DNA of 53,041 nt from DATLXH01 sp035576005 (GTDB lineage: Bacteria > Acidobacteriota > Thermoanaerobaculia > Gp7-AA8). Position 1 is the stretch's first letter. Each line of letters opens with the position of its first letter. The notes under the pieces were generated by a model that was given only the letters and a program-made list of their open reading frames with translations, searched no databases and was not told where the DNA came from. The position numbers were made by a program, and so were the translations under genes. Below, piece by piece: positions 40,933 to 49,490 of this stretch. The stretch covers positions 1 to 53,041 of the forward strand of contig DATLXH010000025.1 in the NCBI GenBank assembly GCA_035576005.1. Direction: 5' to 3'.

Positions 40933-41666
40933 CCCACTTCGCGCCCTCCGTACGCTCCAACGAGGTCTTCGATCTTTGGCGGCTGCTTCGAGAAGAAGGG
41001 CTCACCAAACTCCGCGCCGATCATCGCGCCGTAAAAACGCGCTCGCGCTTCGATGCTCTGCAGGAACGATTTCTTCGCGATGAACGTCTCGGGCTCGGTC
41101 GAGTCCGCTTTGAAGAACTGCGACTGGTAAGCGCCTACAGCAGCCATCTTCCTGTCCCAGAAATTCGTCACGTCGACCACGAAGCTCGGAGTAACCGCGT
41201 AGTTCATCAGATAGTAGATGACAGTCTGTGGCCGGTGCGCAGGCAGCTCCGTTTCGATCTTACGAAGGCCGGCGTAGAACGATGCTTCGGTAACCACTCG
41301 TCCCGCTCGCGTGTGATCGGGATGACGGTCGTCGGGGTACGGAGCGATGACGATCCTTGGCCGGTGTCTGCGAATCAGGCCAATCAGCTGCATCTCTTCG
41401 TCACGACCGCTCCGCAGCGCACCGTCGCCGAAATCAAGCCGCTCGCGAAAGTGGCCGCCGAGCTGTGCCAGGGCCGCGGAGGACTCTGCGAGCCGAAGCT
41501 CGGGAGTGCCACGCGTTCCCATCTCGCCGTGAGTCAGATCGACCAGTCCAACCTCGAGTCCCTGCATCACGAGCTTTGCCACTGTCCCGCCGCACGAGAG
41601 CTCGATGTCGTCAGCGTGCGCGCCGAAAACCAGGACAGAAACTTCTGCTGCGGAATCGCTCTTCAT
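40929..41666 (-). CDS. bshB1: BshB, bacillithiol N-acetylglucosaminyl-malate deacetylase
   Basis: 245-residue LmbE-type zinc deacetylase. Zinc-binding AHADDIELSCGG near residues 16-27, then DLTHGEMGTRGTPELRLAES, with the second motif DDRHPDHTRAGRV. It removes the acetyl group from GlcNAc-malate to give GlcN-malate. Overlaps bshC by 4 bases and bshA by 4 bases. The BshB1 branch is preferred because of GEMGTRGT and operon context. Length normal. Confidence 0.94.
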   Translation of the reverse strand: MKSDSAAEVSVLVFGAHADDIELSCGGTVAKLVMQGLEVGLVDLTHGEMGTRGTPELRLAESSAALAQLGGHFRERLDFGDGALRSGRDEEMQLIGLIRRHRPRIVIAPYPDDRHPDHTRAGRVVTEASFYAGLRKIETELPAHRPQTVIYYLMNYAVTPSFVVDVTNFWDRKMAAVGAYQSQFFKADSTEPETFIAKKSFLQSIEARARFYGAMIGAEFGEPFFSKQPPKIEDLVGAYGGREVG

Positions 41667-43234
41667 AAACTCACCACAACCCCGGTATCACTGTCAGGAT
41701 CGATCTGTTCGACCATCCTGTCCACGAGCCTGCTTCCATATTCGAGCCAGAACGGAAGCCAGCTCACGACACGATCCTGCGGCACTCCGTCCGGCATAAG
41801 CTCGTCGTGCGCGCTCGACAGAGCCTTGTAGCGTTCGCCGTCCCGCCGCACGATCGCACGCTGTCCTCTCTCGATCATCTTCGCGAGGTGATACTCGAGG
41901 TGACGGCGGCTCCGCTGAATCGAACGCTCGAGCGAACGATCTGCGGGCAGGACCAGTCGTTCGATTTCTGCCACCTCCGCCTCGAGAATGTTCCTCGCGT
42001 GGTCCCCGGCGCGATGAAGCTCGTCGATAGCCTCAGGAGCGCGACGCGCAATAAGCTCATCGACCTGTTCGAAAAACTCCCCAGGCTCGACCTCATGCTT
42101 CTCCACTGTTCTCATCAACTTCGAGGAACCGACGAGTGCATGTCCTCGGAGCGCAACGTGAGGTTGCTTTACATGAAAGCGCTCGTAAAGACCTCCCAGC
42201 TGCGCGTAGTACGCAACCTCGGCTGGCCCGCCGACGAACAGATCAGGTTCGAACACGAGGTCCTGGAGAAGGGGACGGAGCACCGCGCCGGTCGAGATCG
42301 ATTCAGGCGAAGATTCGATAAGGGAGATGAGCTCTTTCTCTGAAACGTTTTCTCCGCCAATCAACCAATCGCCGTCCTGTTTATGGACAGGTTTCCGATT
42401 CCCATCCGAGTCGACATGGAAAAGGAAAGAATAGGGTTCATCCCCGCGTCTAACGATCTGCGCGCGGTACCCGGCCGCTTCGACTTCCGATGTTCGTGTG
42501 GCCACCAGTTCGTTGGCCTCATCGATCGACCGGACAACATCCTTGAAGAGGTCTGCGCCGAGTCTCCGGAGTGACGGAAGGAGCGAGTCGACGAGAACGA
42601 TGCGGCCTCGGAATGCGCTACCGAGGAGAGTCGCGAAGGAATCACGGAACGACATTCCTTCGTCAAGCCAGGGAGCATTCGCAAACCCCGGGATAGCCAG
42701 TAACGATTTTCTCAAATCATCAGGAAGTGGAAGAGAGCCAACGCTTTTACCCTGGCCTCTGTCCTTTGAGCGGAGCTTGTTCGGCCCATCGGGACCCACG
42801 AGAAGCAGAGTCGTTACCTCATCGAAATCGTGGTCCTCCGTGGCCATCCAGAAGAAAACGGTCGAAGCCTTACCCAGCAGCTCGAGTCGTTGCTGAATCT
42901 TCAAAAGGGATGCAATCTTCGCAAACGTGTAGAGGGGCCCGCCGCCAAAGCCTACCTGCTGACCGGCAACCAGAGTAAGCGTCTCGCCGCGCTGCCACGC
43001 GGCGAGACGCTTTGCGACGTCGTTTCCCCAGCCTTGATTCGTTGACTCCAGGTCGCGCACAAGATCGCGGTCACGAGGATTCTTTCGAATTTGAACGTCT
43101 TCGATCGCGATCCGGCCGACGAACCGTGTCGCACTCTCCCTACCCGCAATCATATCGAGCGCGAAGGGACTCATCCCAGGATACGACGCAAGAGGAAACG
43201 AGAGCGCCGCAGGAGACTTCACAATCATCCACAA
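41663..43234 (-). CDS. bshC: BshC, bacillithiol synthase (putative cysteine-adding enzyme)
   Basis: 523 residues. Conserved family features: LVAGQQVGFGGGPLYTFAKI, FFWMATEDHDFDEVTTLLL, FVGGPAEVAYYAQLGGLYERF and, near the C-terminus, the coiled-coil segment AEIERLVLPADRSLERSIQR typical of BshC. The enzyme joins L-cysteine to GlcN-malate. It is the first gene of the bsh operon; the ATG at 43234 and an in-frame ATG two codons later are both possible. A promoter must lie in 43235-43405 but was not recognised. Confidence 0.93.
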   Translation of the reverse strand: MWMIVKSPAALSFPLASYPGMSPFALDMIAGRESATRFVGRIAIEDVQIRKNPRDRDLVRDLESTNQGWGNDVAKRLAAWQRGETLTLVAGQQVGFGGGPLYTFAKIASLLKIQQRLELLGKASTVFFWMATEDHDFDEVTTLLLVGPDGPNKLRSKDRGQGKSVGSLPLPDDLRKSLLAIPGFANAPWLDEGMSFRDSFATLLGSAFRGRIVLVDSLLPSLRRLGADLFKDVVRSIDEANELVATRTSEVEAAGYRAQIVRRGDEPYSFLFHVDSDGNRKPVHKQDGDWLIGGENVSEKELISLIESSPESISTGAVLRPLLQDLVFEPDLFVGGPAEVAYYAQLGGLYERFHVKQPHVALRGHALVGSSKLMRTVEKHEVEPGEFFEQVDELIARRAPEAIDELHRAGDHARNILEAEVAEIERLVLPADRSLERSIQRSRRHLEYHLAKMIERGQRAIVRRDGERYKALSSAHDELMPDGVPQDRVVSWLPFWLEYGSRLVDRMVEQIDPDSDTGVVVSL

Positions 43235-43405
43235 CAGTGTAAGCCGTCATGTCCGAGGAGTGACGCGATCTCCCTTCTCCCGGCCGGAGAAACCGCAAGA
43301 CGAACCCTCGGATGAGAGTCTTACAAAGTGCAATCAAAGAACAAACACCGAACTCTCAATCTGGTCTTTTCAATGCGCGATTGCCGAACATCGGCCTGTT
43401 TTCCT

Positions 43406-43882
43406 TTATCGAGTACTCCGGCTGATCCAATAATCCCGGAACGCCCTGAGCCGCGGGAGCGACTCGCGATCTTTCGTGCGATTCGCGGCGACTTTGCTTG
43501 CGATGATATCGTCAGGATGGCACACGGGAAACCCATCGACTTCGACCCGCCTTTGCCACGCCTCGGCGAATGTCTCGATCCCGTCCGGAGCGAACACCAG
43601 GTCGAGGTCGAACGGACCATCCTTTAACTGAACGAAATCTTTTCCTCGATGAATCTCCTCTTCCTGATCTCCCGTGAGACGGAACCCGAGACGTGCCAAG
43701 GCCACAGTCAACGCCTGTCCGTTCGCTTCGCTTTTCTCGACGAACAGATCGGCATCCTGCGTAGTGTCCGGATATCCAAGAAGAATCGCTCCGGATTTCC
43801 CTATGAAGAGATAGCGAACCTTGTGAATCGCGAACACGTCGCGGATCTCTTCCGCCTGCGCGTACTGAAAGCTAGCGGCCAT
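43406..43882 (-). CDS. Nucleotidyltransferase-fold protein (MNT/DUF6036-like)
   Basis: About 158 residues from the ATG at 43882 (MAASFQYAQAEEIRDVFA). The nucleotidyltransferase core is suggested by FIGKSGAILLGYPDTTQDAD, where Gly-Lys-Ser and the Asp-x-Asp-like DADLFV correspond to the usual GS...DxD pattern, followed by FDLDLVFAPDGIETF and PDDIIASKVAANRTKDRESL, a conserved helical segment of minimal nucleotidyltransferases. Such proteins are often half of two-gene toxin-antitoxin or defence-like modules. Its start overlaps the preceding small gene by 11 bases, which fits a module, but no activity is shown. The longer frame to 43963 is shadow. Confidence 0.7.
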   Translation of the reverse strand: MAASFQYAQAEEIRDVFAIHKVRYLFIGKSGAILLGYPDTTQDADLFVEKSEANGQALTVALARLGFRLTGDQEEEIHRGKDFVQLKDGPFDLDLVFAPDGIETFAEAWQRRVEVDGFPVCHPDDIIASKVAANRTKDRESLPRLRAFRDYWISRSTR

Positions 43883-44093
43883 AGCCCAGCCACGAAGGAA
43901 GATAAGTCTCGCACCAGTGACGATATTCAGCCATCGTGTCGAAGGCGCGATACGACGCGTCATCGAGGACTGGCTTGTAAGTCTTGATGAAGGCGTAGCG
44001 GAAGCGCGACTTCAGAGGTCGGCGTGCCGCGGCCTCGAACTCCTCGATCCAAGCGCGAAGCTCTGATCCGTGCTGTTCGCCTGATGTCGACAC
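43872..44093 (-). CDS. Small partner protein of the nucleotidyltransferase (about 73 residues)
   Basis: The frame contains a charged helical segment (ELRAWIEEFEAAARRPLKSR) and ends HWCETYLPSWLGYGR. The open frame reaches 44195, overlapping the end of the next gene. A GTG at 44093 is proposed because TATAAT lies 7 bases before it, which would suit leaderless transcription; an ATG at 44138 is the alternative. It overlaps the nucleotidyltransferase gene by 11 bases. No family is recognised by name; together the pair looks like a two-component small module. Confidence 0.55.
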   Translation of the reverse strand: MSTSGEQHGSELRAWIEEFEAAARRPLKSRFRYAFIKTYKPVLDDASYRAFDTMAEYRHWCETYLPSWLGYGR

Positions 44094-44099
44094 GGCCGG

Positions 44100-44105
44100 A
44101 TTATA
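44100..44105 (-). promoter_or_regulatory. Possible -10 element for the small module
   Basis: TATAAT on the minus strand, 6 bases before the proposed GTG. A weak TTGTCG (44126-44131) lies 20 bases upstream, longer than the optimum, so the call is tentative. Confidence 0.3.
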
Positions 44106-44142
44106 GGACGCTCTCTTACTTCTTCCGACAACTCGCATGAGG

Positions 44143-46473
44143 TCATCGACCGCGCCGCGCTCCTCGAATCCTGCCATGAAATGGAGGCAGCGCAAGACTG
44201 AAGATTACGCCGCCACCCTTCGAGCCACCACCGTTCGTGACGCCATAAAGTGACCCTCCGCTTTCAAGCAGGCGGGTTACGGGATATGCGCCGTTCGCGC
44301 CGTTGAAGGACACCAGAGTAGTCAGCGTACCGGTGGCGGGATCAAGCCGGAACAGCGTCCCTAGGTCACTGGACCCACCTAGTGCCGTCGTGCCGTAAAG
44401 AAGCCCTCCAACTTCGATCAGCGATCCGGTGGGGAACCTCCCGTCCAGACCGTTGAATCGACTGAGCGCAATCAGCGTTCCTGTTAGTGGCTCGAAGCGG
44501 TAGACGCTGCCGCGACCCTCGTGGGGCCATCCCGGAGTCGTTCCGAAGAACGACCCGGAGCTTTCGAGTACCTCGGAGATGGGCTCCTCACCGTTCTTCC
44601 CATCGAACGACGCCAGCGTCGACAGGCTTCCGGTCGACGGATGGATCAGATAGACGGTACCGCGATCGCTCGCTCCGCCCTCTGCCGTCGTGCCATAAAG
44701 ATAGTCGCCGCTCTTGACGAGCGCGGAATAGGGGAACGCTCCGTTTGCACCATTGAACGAAGTAAGCGTGGTGATCGATCCCGTCAATGGGTCGACCCGA
44801 TAAACCGTCCCCTGCTCGCTCGCTCCTCCGTAGACCGTTGCGCCATACAGGAGGCCTCCAATGGCGAGCAGACCTCCAGCCGGATCGGACCCGTTCGCGC
44901 CGTCGAACGAGGCCACGCTGGTTAGCGCTCCTGTAATCGGATCGACGCGAAAGACGGTCCCCCTTCTGGGAGGAGGAGGAGGAGGCAACGACTGGATCGT
45001 TGGCGAGCCGGCCGACTCGCCGAACCGAGATCCACCCTCCGCAGTCGTTCCGTAGAGCACCCCTCCGCTCTCGATTACTCCTGAGTAGGGATAGGCTCCA
45101 TTAGTCCCGGCGAACGAAGCGAGCGTCGAGAAGACACGAGTGACGGGGTTGATCCGGAACACCGTTCCTAGATCGCCTGTGCCGCCTTTCGTGGTCGTTC
45201 CGAAAAGCGATCCTCCGAACTCGGTTAGTCCGCCATAAGGTGATGACCCGTTCGTTGTGCTGAACGATGTCAGCGTTTCAAGGAACCCAGTCGACCTGTC
45301 GAAGCGGAATACGGTCCCATGGTTGGCGTTCCCGCCATACTTCGTGGTCCCGTAAAGGGTTCCCTCTCTCTCGAGTAATCCGCCATTCGGATAGGAACCG
45401 TTCGCTCCATTGAAAGAGCCAACCCTATTCAGCTCCCATGTCAACGGGTCGAACGAGAACATCGTCCCGCTGCCCTCCGGGCCTCCGTACTCTGTGGTGC
45501 CGTACAGCAAACCCCCGACATCCAGGAGGTCCGACGGATCCGAGCCAGTCTCATCTGTGAACGAAGCAACGGTCACAAGCGAATCCGTCGAAAGATCGAA
45601 CCTGAAAATCGTCCCCCTGTCTGCCGTACCGCCTTTCCTTGTCGTACCGAAGATGGAGCTCCCAAGCACGACGAGTTTCCCCGAGGGATAGCTGCCGTTC
45701 GGCAGGTGGAAGGAGGCAAGACGTGACAGAGTTCCTGTCGAAAGATCGAGGCGGAAGAGTGCACCAAGGCCGCTTATCCCGCCACCAGTGGTGGTCCCGA
45801 AGAGAGATCCTCCGCTCTCTACAAGACTGCCGAATGGTCTCGACCCGTTGATCCCGATAAACGACGCCAAAGTCGTGATCGAACTGGTCGGCGGATCGAA
45901 TCGAAAAATCGTTCCCAGACCCCTCTCGCCGCCGCTCGCAGTGACGCCGAACAACGAACCGTTGAATTCAATGAGAGGTGAAAAAGAGGAGAGCGACCCA
46001 TTCGGGTTGTTGAATGAATCCAGATTGGTAATGAGGCGGGAGGACGGGTCGAGGCGGAAGATAGCGCCCCCGAAGTAGCCCCCAGCATAAAGCGTAGTGC
46101 CGTAGAGCGAACCGCCACTTTCGACTAGCGCGGGTCCTGGTTGTAGACCGTTCTCGCCTGTGAACGACACGATCGTCGTGACCGCTCCGGTCGACGGATC
46201 GATGCTGAATACTGTTCCCCGGCCGTCGGTCCCACCCTCCTCCGAAACTCCGTAGAGCAGACCTCCACGTTCGATCAGACCTCCGGCAGGATGCGCTGGA
46301 TGTCTCTCGAATTCGTGGAGGACGATTTGGGCGGACGAGGGAACAGGTATCCACAACGAGAGAATCGTGGCGAGAACCGCTGATGAGACGACGTGTCGGG
46401 CCGACCGCTTTTCGGACGGGCTGTGCGCCGCCGGCCTGGCGTTCGAATGTGGAAATACTCGGCGTTCGATCAT
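44143..46473 (-). CDS. Exported protein with 14 'Gloeo_Verruco' (TIGR03803) repeats
   Basis: 776 residues. A signal peptide lies at about residues 27-48 (VVSSAVLATILSLWIPVPSSA). The rest is about fourteen tandem repeats of ~50 residues with consensus SFxGxNGxxP..GLxExGGxLYGTTxxGGxxxxGTVFRxDPxTGxLTTL, as in the TIGR03803 family of predicted beta-propeller-like extracellular proteins. Repeat 9 has a ~19-residue insertion with a run of seven prolines (SLPPPPPPRRG). The last repeat is degenerate and the tail is Arg-rich (HGRIRGARRGR). No membrane anchor or sorting domain is seen, so it is probably periplasmic or secreted. Ligand unknown. Confidence 0.88.
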   Translation of the reverse strand: MIERRVFPHSNARPAAHSPSEKRSARHVVSSAVLATILSLWIPVPSSAQIVLHEFERHPAHPAGGLIERGGLLYGVSEEGGTDGRGTVFSIDPSTGAVTTIVSFTGENGLQPGPALVESGGSLYGTTLYAGGYFGGAIFRLDPSSRLITNLDSFNNPNGSLSSFSPLIEFNGSLFGVTASGGERGLGTIFRFDPPTSSITTLASFIGINGSRPFGSLVESGGSLFGTTTGGGISGLGALFRLDLSTGTLSRLASFHLPNGSYPSGKLVVLGSSIFGTTRKGGTADRGTIFRFDLSTDSLVTVASFTDETGSDPSDLLDVGGLLYGTTEYGGPEGSGTMFSFDPLTWELNRVGSFNGANGSYPNGGLLEREGTLYGTTKYGGNANHGTVFRFDRSTGFLETLTSFSTTNGSSPYGGLTEFGGSLFGTTTKGGTGDLGTVFRINPVTRVFSTLASFAGTNGAYPYSGVIESGGVLYGTTAEGGSRFGESAGSPTIQSLPPPPPPRRGTVFRVDPITGALTSVASFDGANGSDPAGGLLAIGGLLYGATVYGGASEQGTVYRVDPLTGSITTLTSFNGANGAFPYSALVKSGDYLYGTTAEGGASDRGTVYLIHPSTGSLSTLASFDGKNGEEPISEVLESSGSFFGTTPGWPHEGRGSVYRFEPLTGTLIALSRFNGLDGRFPTGSLIEVGGLLYGTTALGGSSDLGTLFRLDPATGTLTTLVSFNGANGAYPVTRLLESGGSLYGVTNGGGSKGGGVIFSLALPPFHGRIRGARRGR

Positions 46474-46599
46474 CGGCTACGTCTGTCCTGTTCTTAAAAG
46501 AGGGTTTCTTATCGAACGCGTTTTACGACACTCGCCATAACGTTGTGAGAACGCGACTGCTACGCTGTTCATTCGCTCGACTGTGGATAGGGGAAAGAA

Positions 46600-46645
46600 A
46601 CCCTCACCCGCCGCGGCACCCTCTCTCGCGAGGAGAGGGGGAGTA
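46600..46645. repeat. CTCTCCC..GGGAGAG family repeat
   Basis: CCCTCACCCGCCGCGGCACC followed by CTCTCTCGCGAGGAGAGGGG; same family as 14765-14832. Confidence 0.7.
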
Positions 46646-46721
46646 AAAATTAGAGCCCTGAAGAGCTCGCCCTTTTTTTAGAAGGGGCTGTTCGTCATAC
46701 GATTGGCCAATCCCAACGCTG

Positions 46722-46888
46722 CTAGTGGAGTGTATTCGATGAATTGGTACCACCTGGCTTGGTCTCGCCGTCGTGGGCTTCGTTGCGACTCCTCAACATA
46801 GTCACCACTATTCCTGCGTCGCCGCGCCTCGCCCACGTCGCCGATCCCGTCGCCATCTGGTACCAATTCATCAAATACACTCCACTAG
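46722..46888. mobile_element. Family-6 MITE-like element with 31-bp terminal inverted repeats
   Basis: 167 bp. The ends at 46722-46752 and 46858-46888 are complementary with one mismatch; each outer end reads CTAGTGGAGTGTATT and each inner end TGAATTGGTACCA. The centre contains, on the minus strand, GAATAGTGGTGACTATG, a short hairpin also found in family 4. It lies 34 bp before the start of the efflux adaptor gene. Confidence 0.88.
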
Positions 46889-46922
46889 GAACGCAGCGTC
46901 TTCATTGTCTCGAGGTTGACCC

Positions 46923-48047
46923 ATGACGAAGCGAATGCTCTGGATGCTGGCCGTGGTGATCGCGTTTGTCGCGATCGTCGGGTCGGTCAAGTTTTTTCAA
47001 ATTCGAAAGGCGATGGCGCAGGGATCCTCGTTCCAGCCACCACCCGAGGCAGTGACGACCGCAGTCGCGAAAGAGGAACAGTGGGACACGACTCTGAGTG
47101 CGATCGGCACAGTCGCCGCCGTCAACGGCGTGACCGTCAGCGCGGATCTCCCCGGAATCATCGAACAGATCTCGTTCGATTCTGGCAGATCTGTCAGTAA
47201 GGGTGATGTCCTTGTGCGCCTCAACGCCCGCCAGGAGCAGGCACAACTCGCAGCTGCCGAATCGCAGCGTGAGCTCAACCGCGTCAACCTCGGGCGGATG
47301 CAGGGACTGATGAACAGTGAAGTGATCTCGAGGGCGATGTACGACCAGGCCGCGGCCGAGCTCAGGCAGGCGGAAGCGCGAGCCGGCGAGATCCGCGCTC
47401 CGATCGAGCGCAAGATCATCCGTGCTCCTTTCGCCGGAGTGCTCGGGATTCGCCAGGTCAATCTCGGCCAGTACCTCAACGGAGGCTCTCCCATCGTTTC
47501 GCTCCAGGCGCTGCAACCGGTCTACGTGAACTTCACAGTTCCTCAGCAGGAGCTTGCGCGACTAACCGCGGGAACTGCGGTGCAGGTTACCCCGGACAAT
47601 ACCGGTGCCGCGGAGACAGGAAGGATTGCGGCCTTCGATTCCGTCATCGACGAGGCGATGCGCAACGCCCGCGTGCAGGCAGTCTTCGATAACCGCTCAG
47701 GTCGACTGCGTCCCGGCATGTTCGTCGAGGCACAGCTCTCCCGCGGCGCGATGACGTCGGTCATCACGCTTCCAGCATCGTCGATCAGCTATGCGCCGTT
47801 CGGAGATTCGGTGTTCATCGTGGAGAGTGTGAAAGGTCCCGACGGGAAATCGTTCCGCGGGGTGCGCCAGCAGTTCGTCAAGCTGAGCGGGTCACGAGGC
47901 GACCAGGTGGGAGTCATCTCGGGAGTGAAGCCCGGTGAAGAAGTGGTGAGCTCCGGGGTGTTCAAGCTTCGTCCCGGCGCGGCGGTCGTGGTCAACAACG
48001 CGATCCAGCCGGGAAACAACCCGGCACCTAAGCCGGAGGACAGTTGA
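46923..48047 (+). CDS. RND efflux periplasmic adaptor (MexA/AcrA type)
   Basis: 374 residues. N-terminal anchor LWMLAVVIAFVAIVGSVKFF (about 6-25). The lipoyl and hairpin regions are recognised by VSADLPGIIEQISFDSGRSV, then VLVRLNARQEQAQLAAAESQ and SEVISRAMYDQAAAELRQAE, with RAPFAGVLGIRQVNLGQYLN at the second lipoyl half; the beta-barrel and membrane-proximal parts follow (LRPGMFVEAQLSRG). It links an RND pump to an outer-membrane channel. The permease gene 164 bp downstream is drastically shortened and no outer-membrane factor gene is adjacent. Confidence 0.92.
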   Translation: MTKRMLWMLAVVIAFVAIVGSVKFFQIRKAMAQGSSFQPPPEAVTTAVAKEEQWDTTLSAIGTVAAVNGVTVSADLPGIIEQISFDSGRSVSKGDVLVRLNARQEQAQLAAAESQRELNRVNLGRMQGLMNSEVISRAMYDQAAAELRQAEARAGEIRAPIERKIIRAPFAGVLGIRQVNLGQYLNGGSPIVSLQALQPVYVNFTVPQQELARLTAGTAVQVTPDNTGAAETGRIAAFDSVIDEAMRNARVQAVFDNRSGRLRPGMFVEAQLSRGAMTSVITLPASSISYAPFGDSVFIVESVKGPDGKSFRGVRQQFVKLSGSRGDQVGVISGVKPGEEVVSSGVFKLRPGAAVVVNNAIQPGNNPAPKPEDS

Positions 48048-48078
48048 CGTGAGAAATCTTAATCATCGCTTGCGGACG

Positions 48079-48188
48079 AGGAGCGCCGCCTTCCAGGCGG
48101 CCGTACCGCCGGCTTCCAGCCGGCCGCGGGCCTGTACAAAAAGCCGGCAAGATGCCGGCGATACGGCCGGCTGGAAGCCGGCGCTCCT
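48079..48188. repeat. Palindrome AGGAGCGCCGGCTTCCAG family between adaptor and permease
   Basis: 110 bp. Outer arms of 27 bp begin AGGAGCGCCGCC and end GGCGCTCCT with compensated mismatches (two G/C swaps that keep pairing). Inside are two smaller hairpins, GCCGGCTTCCAGCCGGC and GCCGGCAAGATGCCGGC. It lies in the short transcribed gap between the efflux genes. Confidence 0.85.
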
Positions 48189-48211
48189 GCCGAGTCCCGG
48201 AGTAGCGCGCG

Positions 48212-49177
48212 ATGAAATTCACTGACATCTTTATCCGGCGACCGGTCCTCGCGACCGTGGTGAACCTGGTGATTCTCATCGCCGGACTGCAGTCGATTCG
48301 CTCTCTGAGCGTGCGACAGTTCCCGAGAAGCGATCTCGCAAATGTGAAGATCAGCACCGCCTACATCGGCGCCAACGCCGATGTAGTGCGAGGATTCATA
48401 ACGTCTCCACTGGAACGAGTCATCGCGAGCGCAGACGGCATCGACTTTATCGAATCGTCCAGTGGCCAGAGCGTCAGCACGATCACGGTCCACCTCAAGC
48501 TCAACTACGACACGAATGCCGCACTTACGCAGATTCAATCGAAGGTGGCACAGGTACGCAACGACCTCCCGCCCGGATTCACTGTCGACTATGCAGGAGA
48601 GTCCCGGCAGCTTCGTATCGAGGGAAGCAAATTCCTCGGGACATTTCTCCTCTCGGCAATCCTGATCTATCTCGTTCTTGCCGCACAGTTCGAGAGCTTC
48701 CGAGATCCCTTCATCATTCTCGCAGGGTCAGTCCCGCTCGCCCTCTCCGGCGCCTTGCTCTTCTCGTTTCTGGGACTGACCTCACTGAACATTTACAGCC
48801 AGGTCGGGCTCATCACGCTCGTGGGACTGGTGTCGCGAAACGGAATTCTCATCACCGAATTCGCGAACCACCTGCAGGAAACCGGGAAGGATAAGCTCAG
48901 CGCCGTCATCGAGGCAGCAGGAACACGATTAAGGCCGGTCCTCATGACGACCGCGGCCACTGTCGTGGGACACATGCCCCTGGTTTTCGCGAGCGGCCCG
49001 GGAGCCGGGGCACGCAACAGCATCGGGATCATGCTGGTGAGTGGCATGATCATCGGCACCATGTTCACGCTGCTGGTCGTTCCGTCGATTTACGTGCTGG
49101 TCGCGCGGACACGAACACAGGCGGGTACCGCCGAGGAGTCTGGGCCCGCGGGCGAGCTGGCACCAGCGCGGACGTGA
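48212..49177 (+). CDS. RND efflux permease reduced to a half-size protein by internal deletion
   Basis: 321 residues versus about 1030 for a normal RND pump. Residues 1-121 are the standard N-terminus (FIRRPVLATVVNLVILIAG helix, then periplasmic LTQIQSKVAQVRNDLPPG). From LPPGFTVDYAGESRQ the sequence is the C-terminal portion just before helix 8 to the end (LLSAILIYLVLAAQFESFRD, VGLVSRNGILITEFANHL, RLRPVLMTTAATVVGHMPLV, MLVSGMIIGTMFTLLVVPSI). About 700 residues, including helices 2-7 and the proton-relay Asp pair of helix 4, are missing; the junction is in frame at LPPG. What remains is TM1, a loop and five helices, the layout of one RND half. Function unlikely as a classical pump. Confidence 0.85.
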   Translation: MKFTDIFIRRPVLATVVNLVILIAGLQSIRSLSVRQFPRSDLANVKISTAYIGANADVVRGFITSPLERVIASADGIDFIESSSGQSVSTITVHLKLNYDTNAALTQIQSKVAQVRNDLPPGFTVDYAGESRQLRIEGSKFLGTFLLSAILIYLVLAAQFESFRDPFIILAGSVPLALSGALLFSFLGLTSLNIYSQVGLITLVGLVSRNGILITEFANHLQETGKDKLSAVIEAAGTRLRPVLMTTAATVVGHMPLVFASGPGAGARNSIGIMLVSGMIIGTMFTLLVVPSIYVLVARTRTQAGTAEESGPAGELAPART

Positions 49178-49490
49178 AGCGCGCACGCCTTGTCCCTCCA
49201 TCCAGCCGCCGTATGGCGGCGAAAGATCCATAGCACCCGGCTTCAGCCGGGTGACGAAAAGAACTTAGCCCGTGTAGCGGGCGACAGATCGGCGCGGAGG
49301 GATCCTGGTTTGCGCGACGATTTTCTTTCGCCCGCTACGCGGGCTCGTCCGATTCCGGGCTTTCACCCGGCTAAAGCCGGGTGCTATGGATCTTCCGCCG
49401 CCATTCGGCGGCTGTCCCACCTTCTGCCTCGTGAGACGCAAGACCGACAGCGGGACTTGCTCACGGTGGGAGAAAGCGGAACGCTGCGGC
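49178..49490. other. Intergenic region dominated by a nested palindrome
   Basis: 313 bp between convergent genes; only the palindrome at 49203-49414 is recognised. It may act as a terminator for both flanking genes. Confidence 0.6.
49203..49414. repeat. Nested palindrome, CACCCGGCTTCAGC family, full version
   Basis: 212 bp. Outermost CAGCCGCC ... GGCGGCTG; next GATCCATAGCACCCGGCTTC on the left with its inverse on the right; next TAGCCCGTGTAGCGGGC and GCCCGCTACGCGGGC inside. Each outer arm holds its own hairpins, so the unit is a palindrome of palindromes. The units at 8349-8395 and 8590-8646 are single arms. Confidence 0.85.

Larger units (their letters stand above)
46474..46922. other. Divergent intergenic region with two elements
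   Basis: 449 bp between the propeller-like gene and the efflux adaptor gene. It holds a CTCTCTC/GAGAGGG unit (46600-46645) and the 167-bp family-6 element (46722-46888). Short open frames here run through those repeats. The adaptor promoter, if local, is upstream of or inside the element. Confidence 0.65.

Noticed and set aside
46678..46926. Two 60-residue open frames in the family-6 element
   Set aside because: They arise from the inverted repeat being open in both directions; no ribosome-binding site or family.
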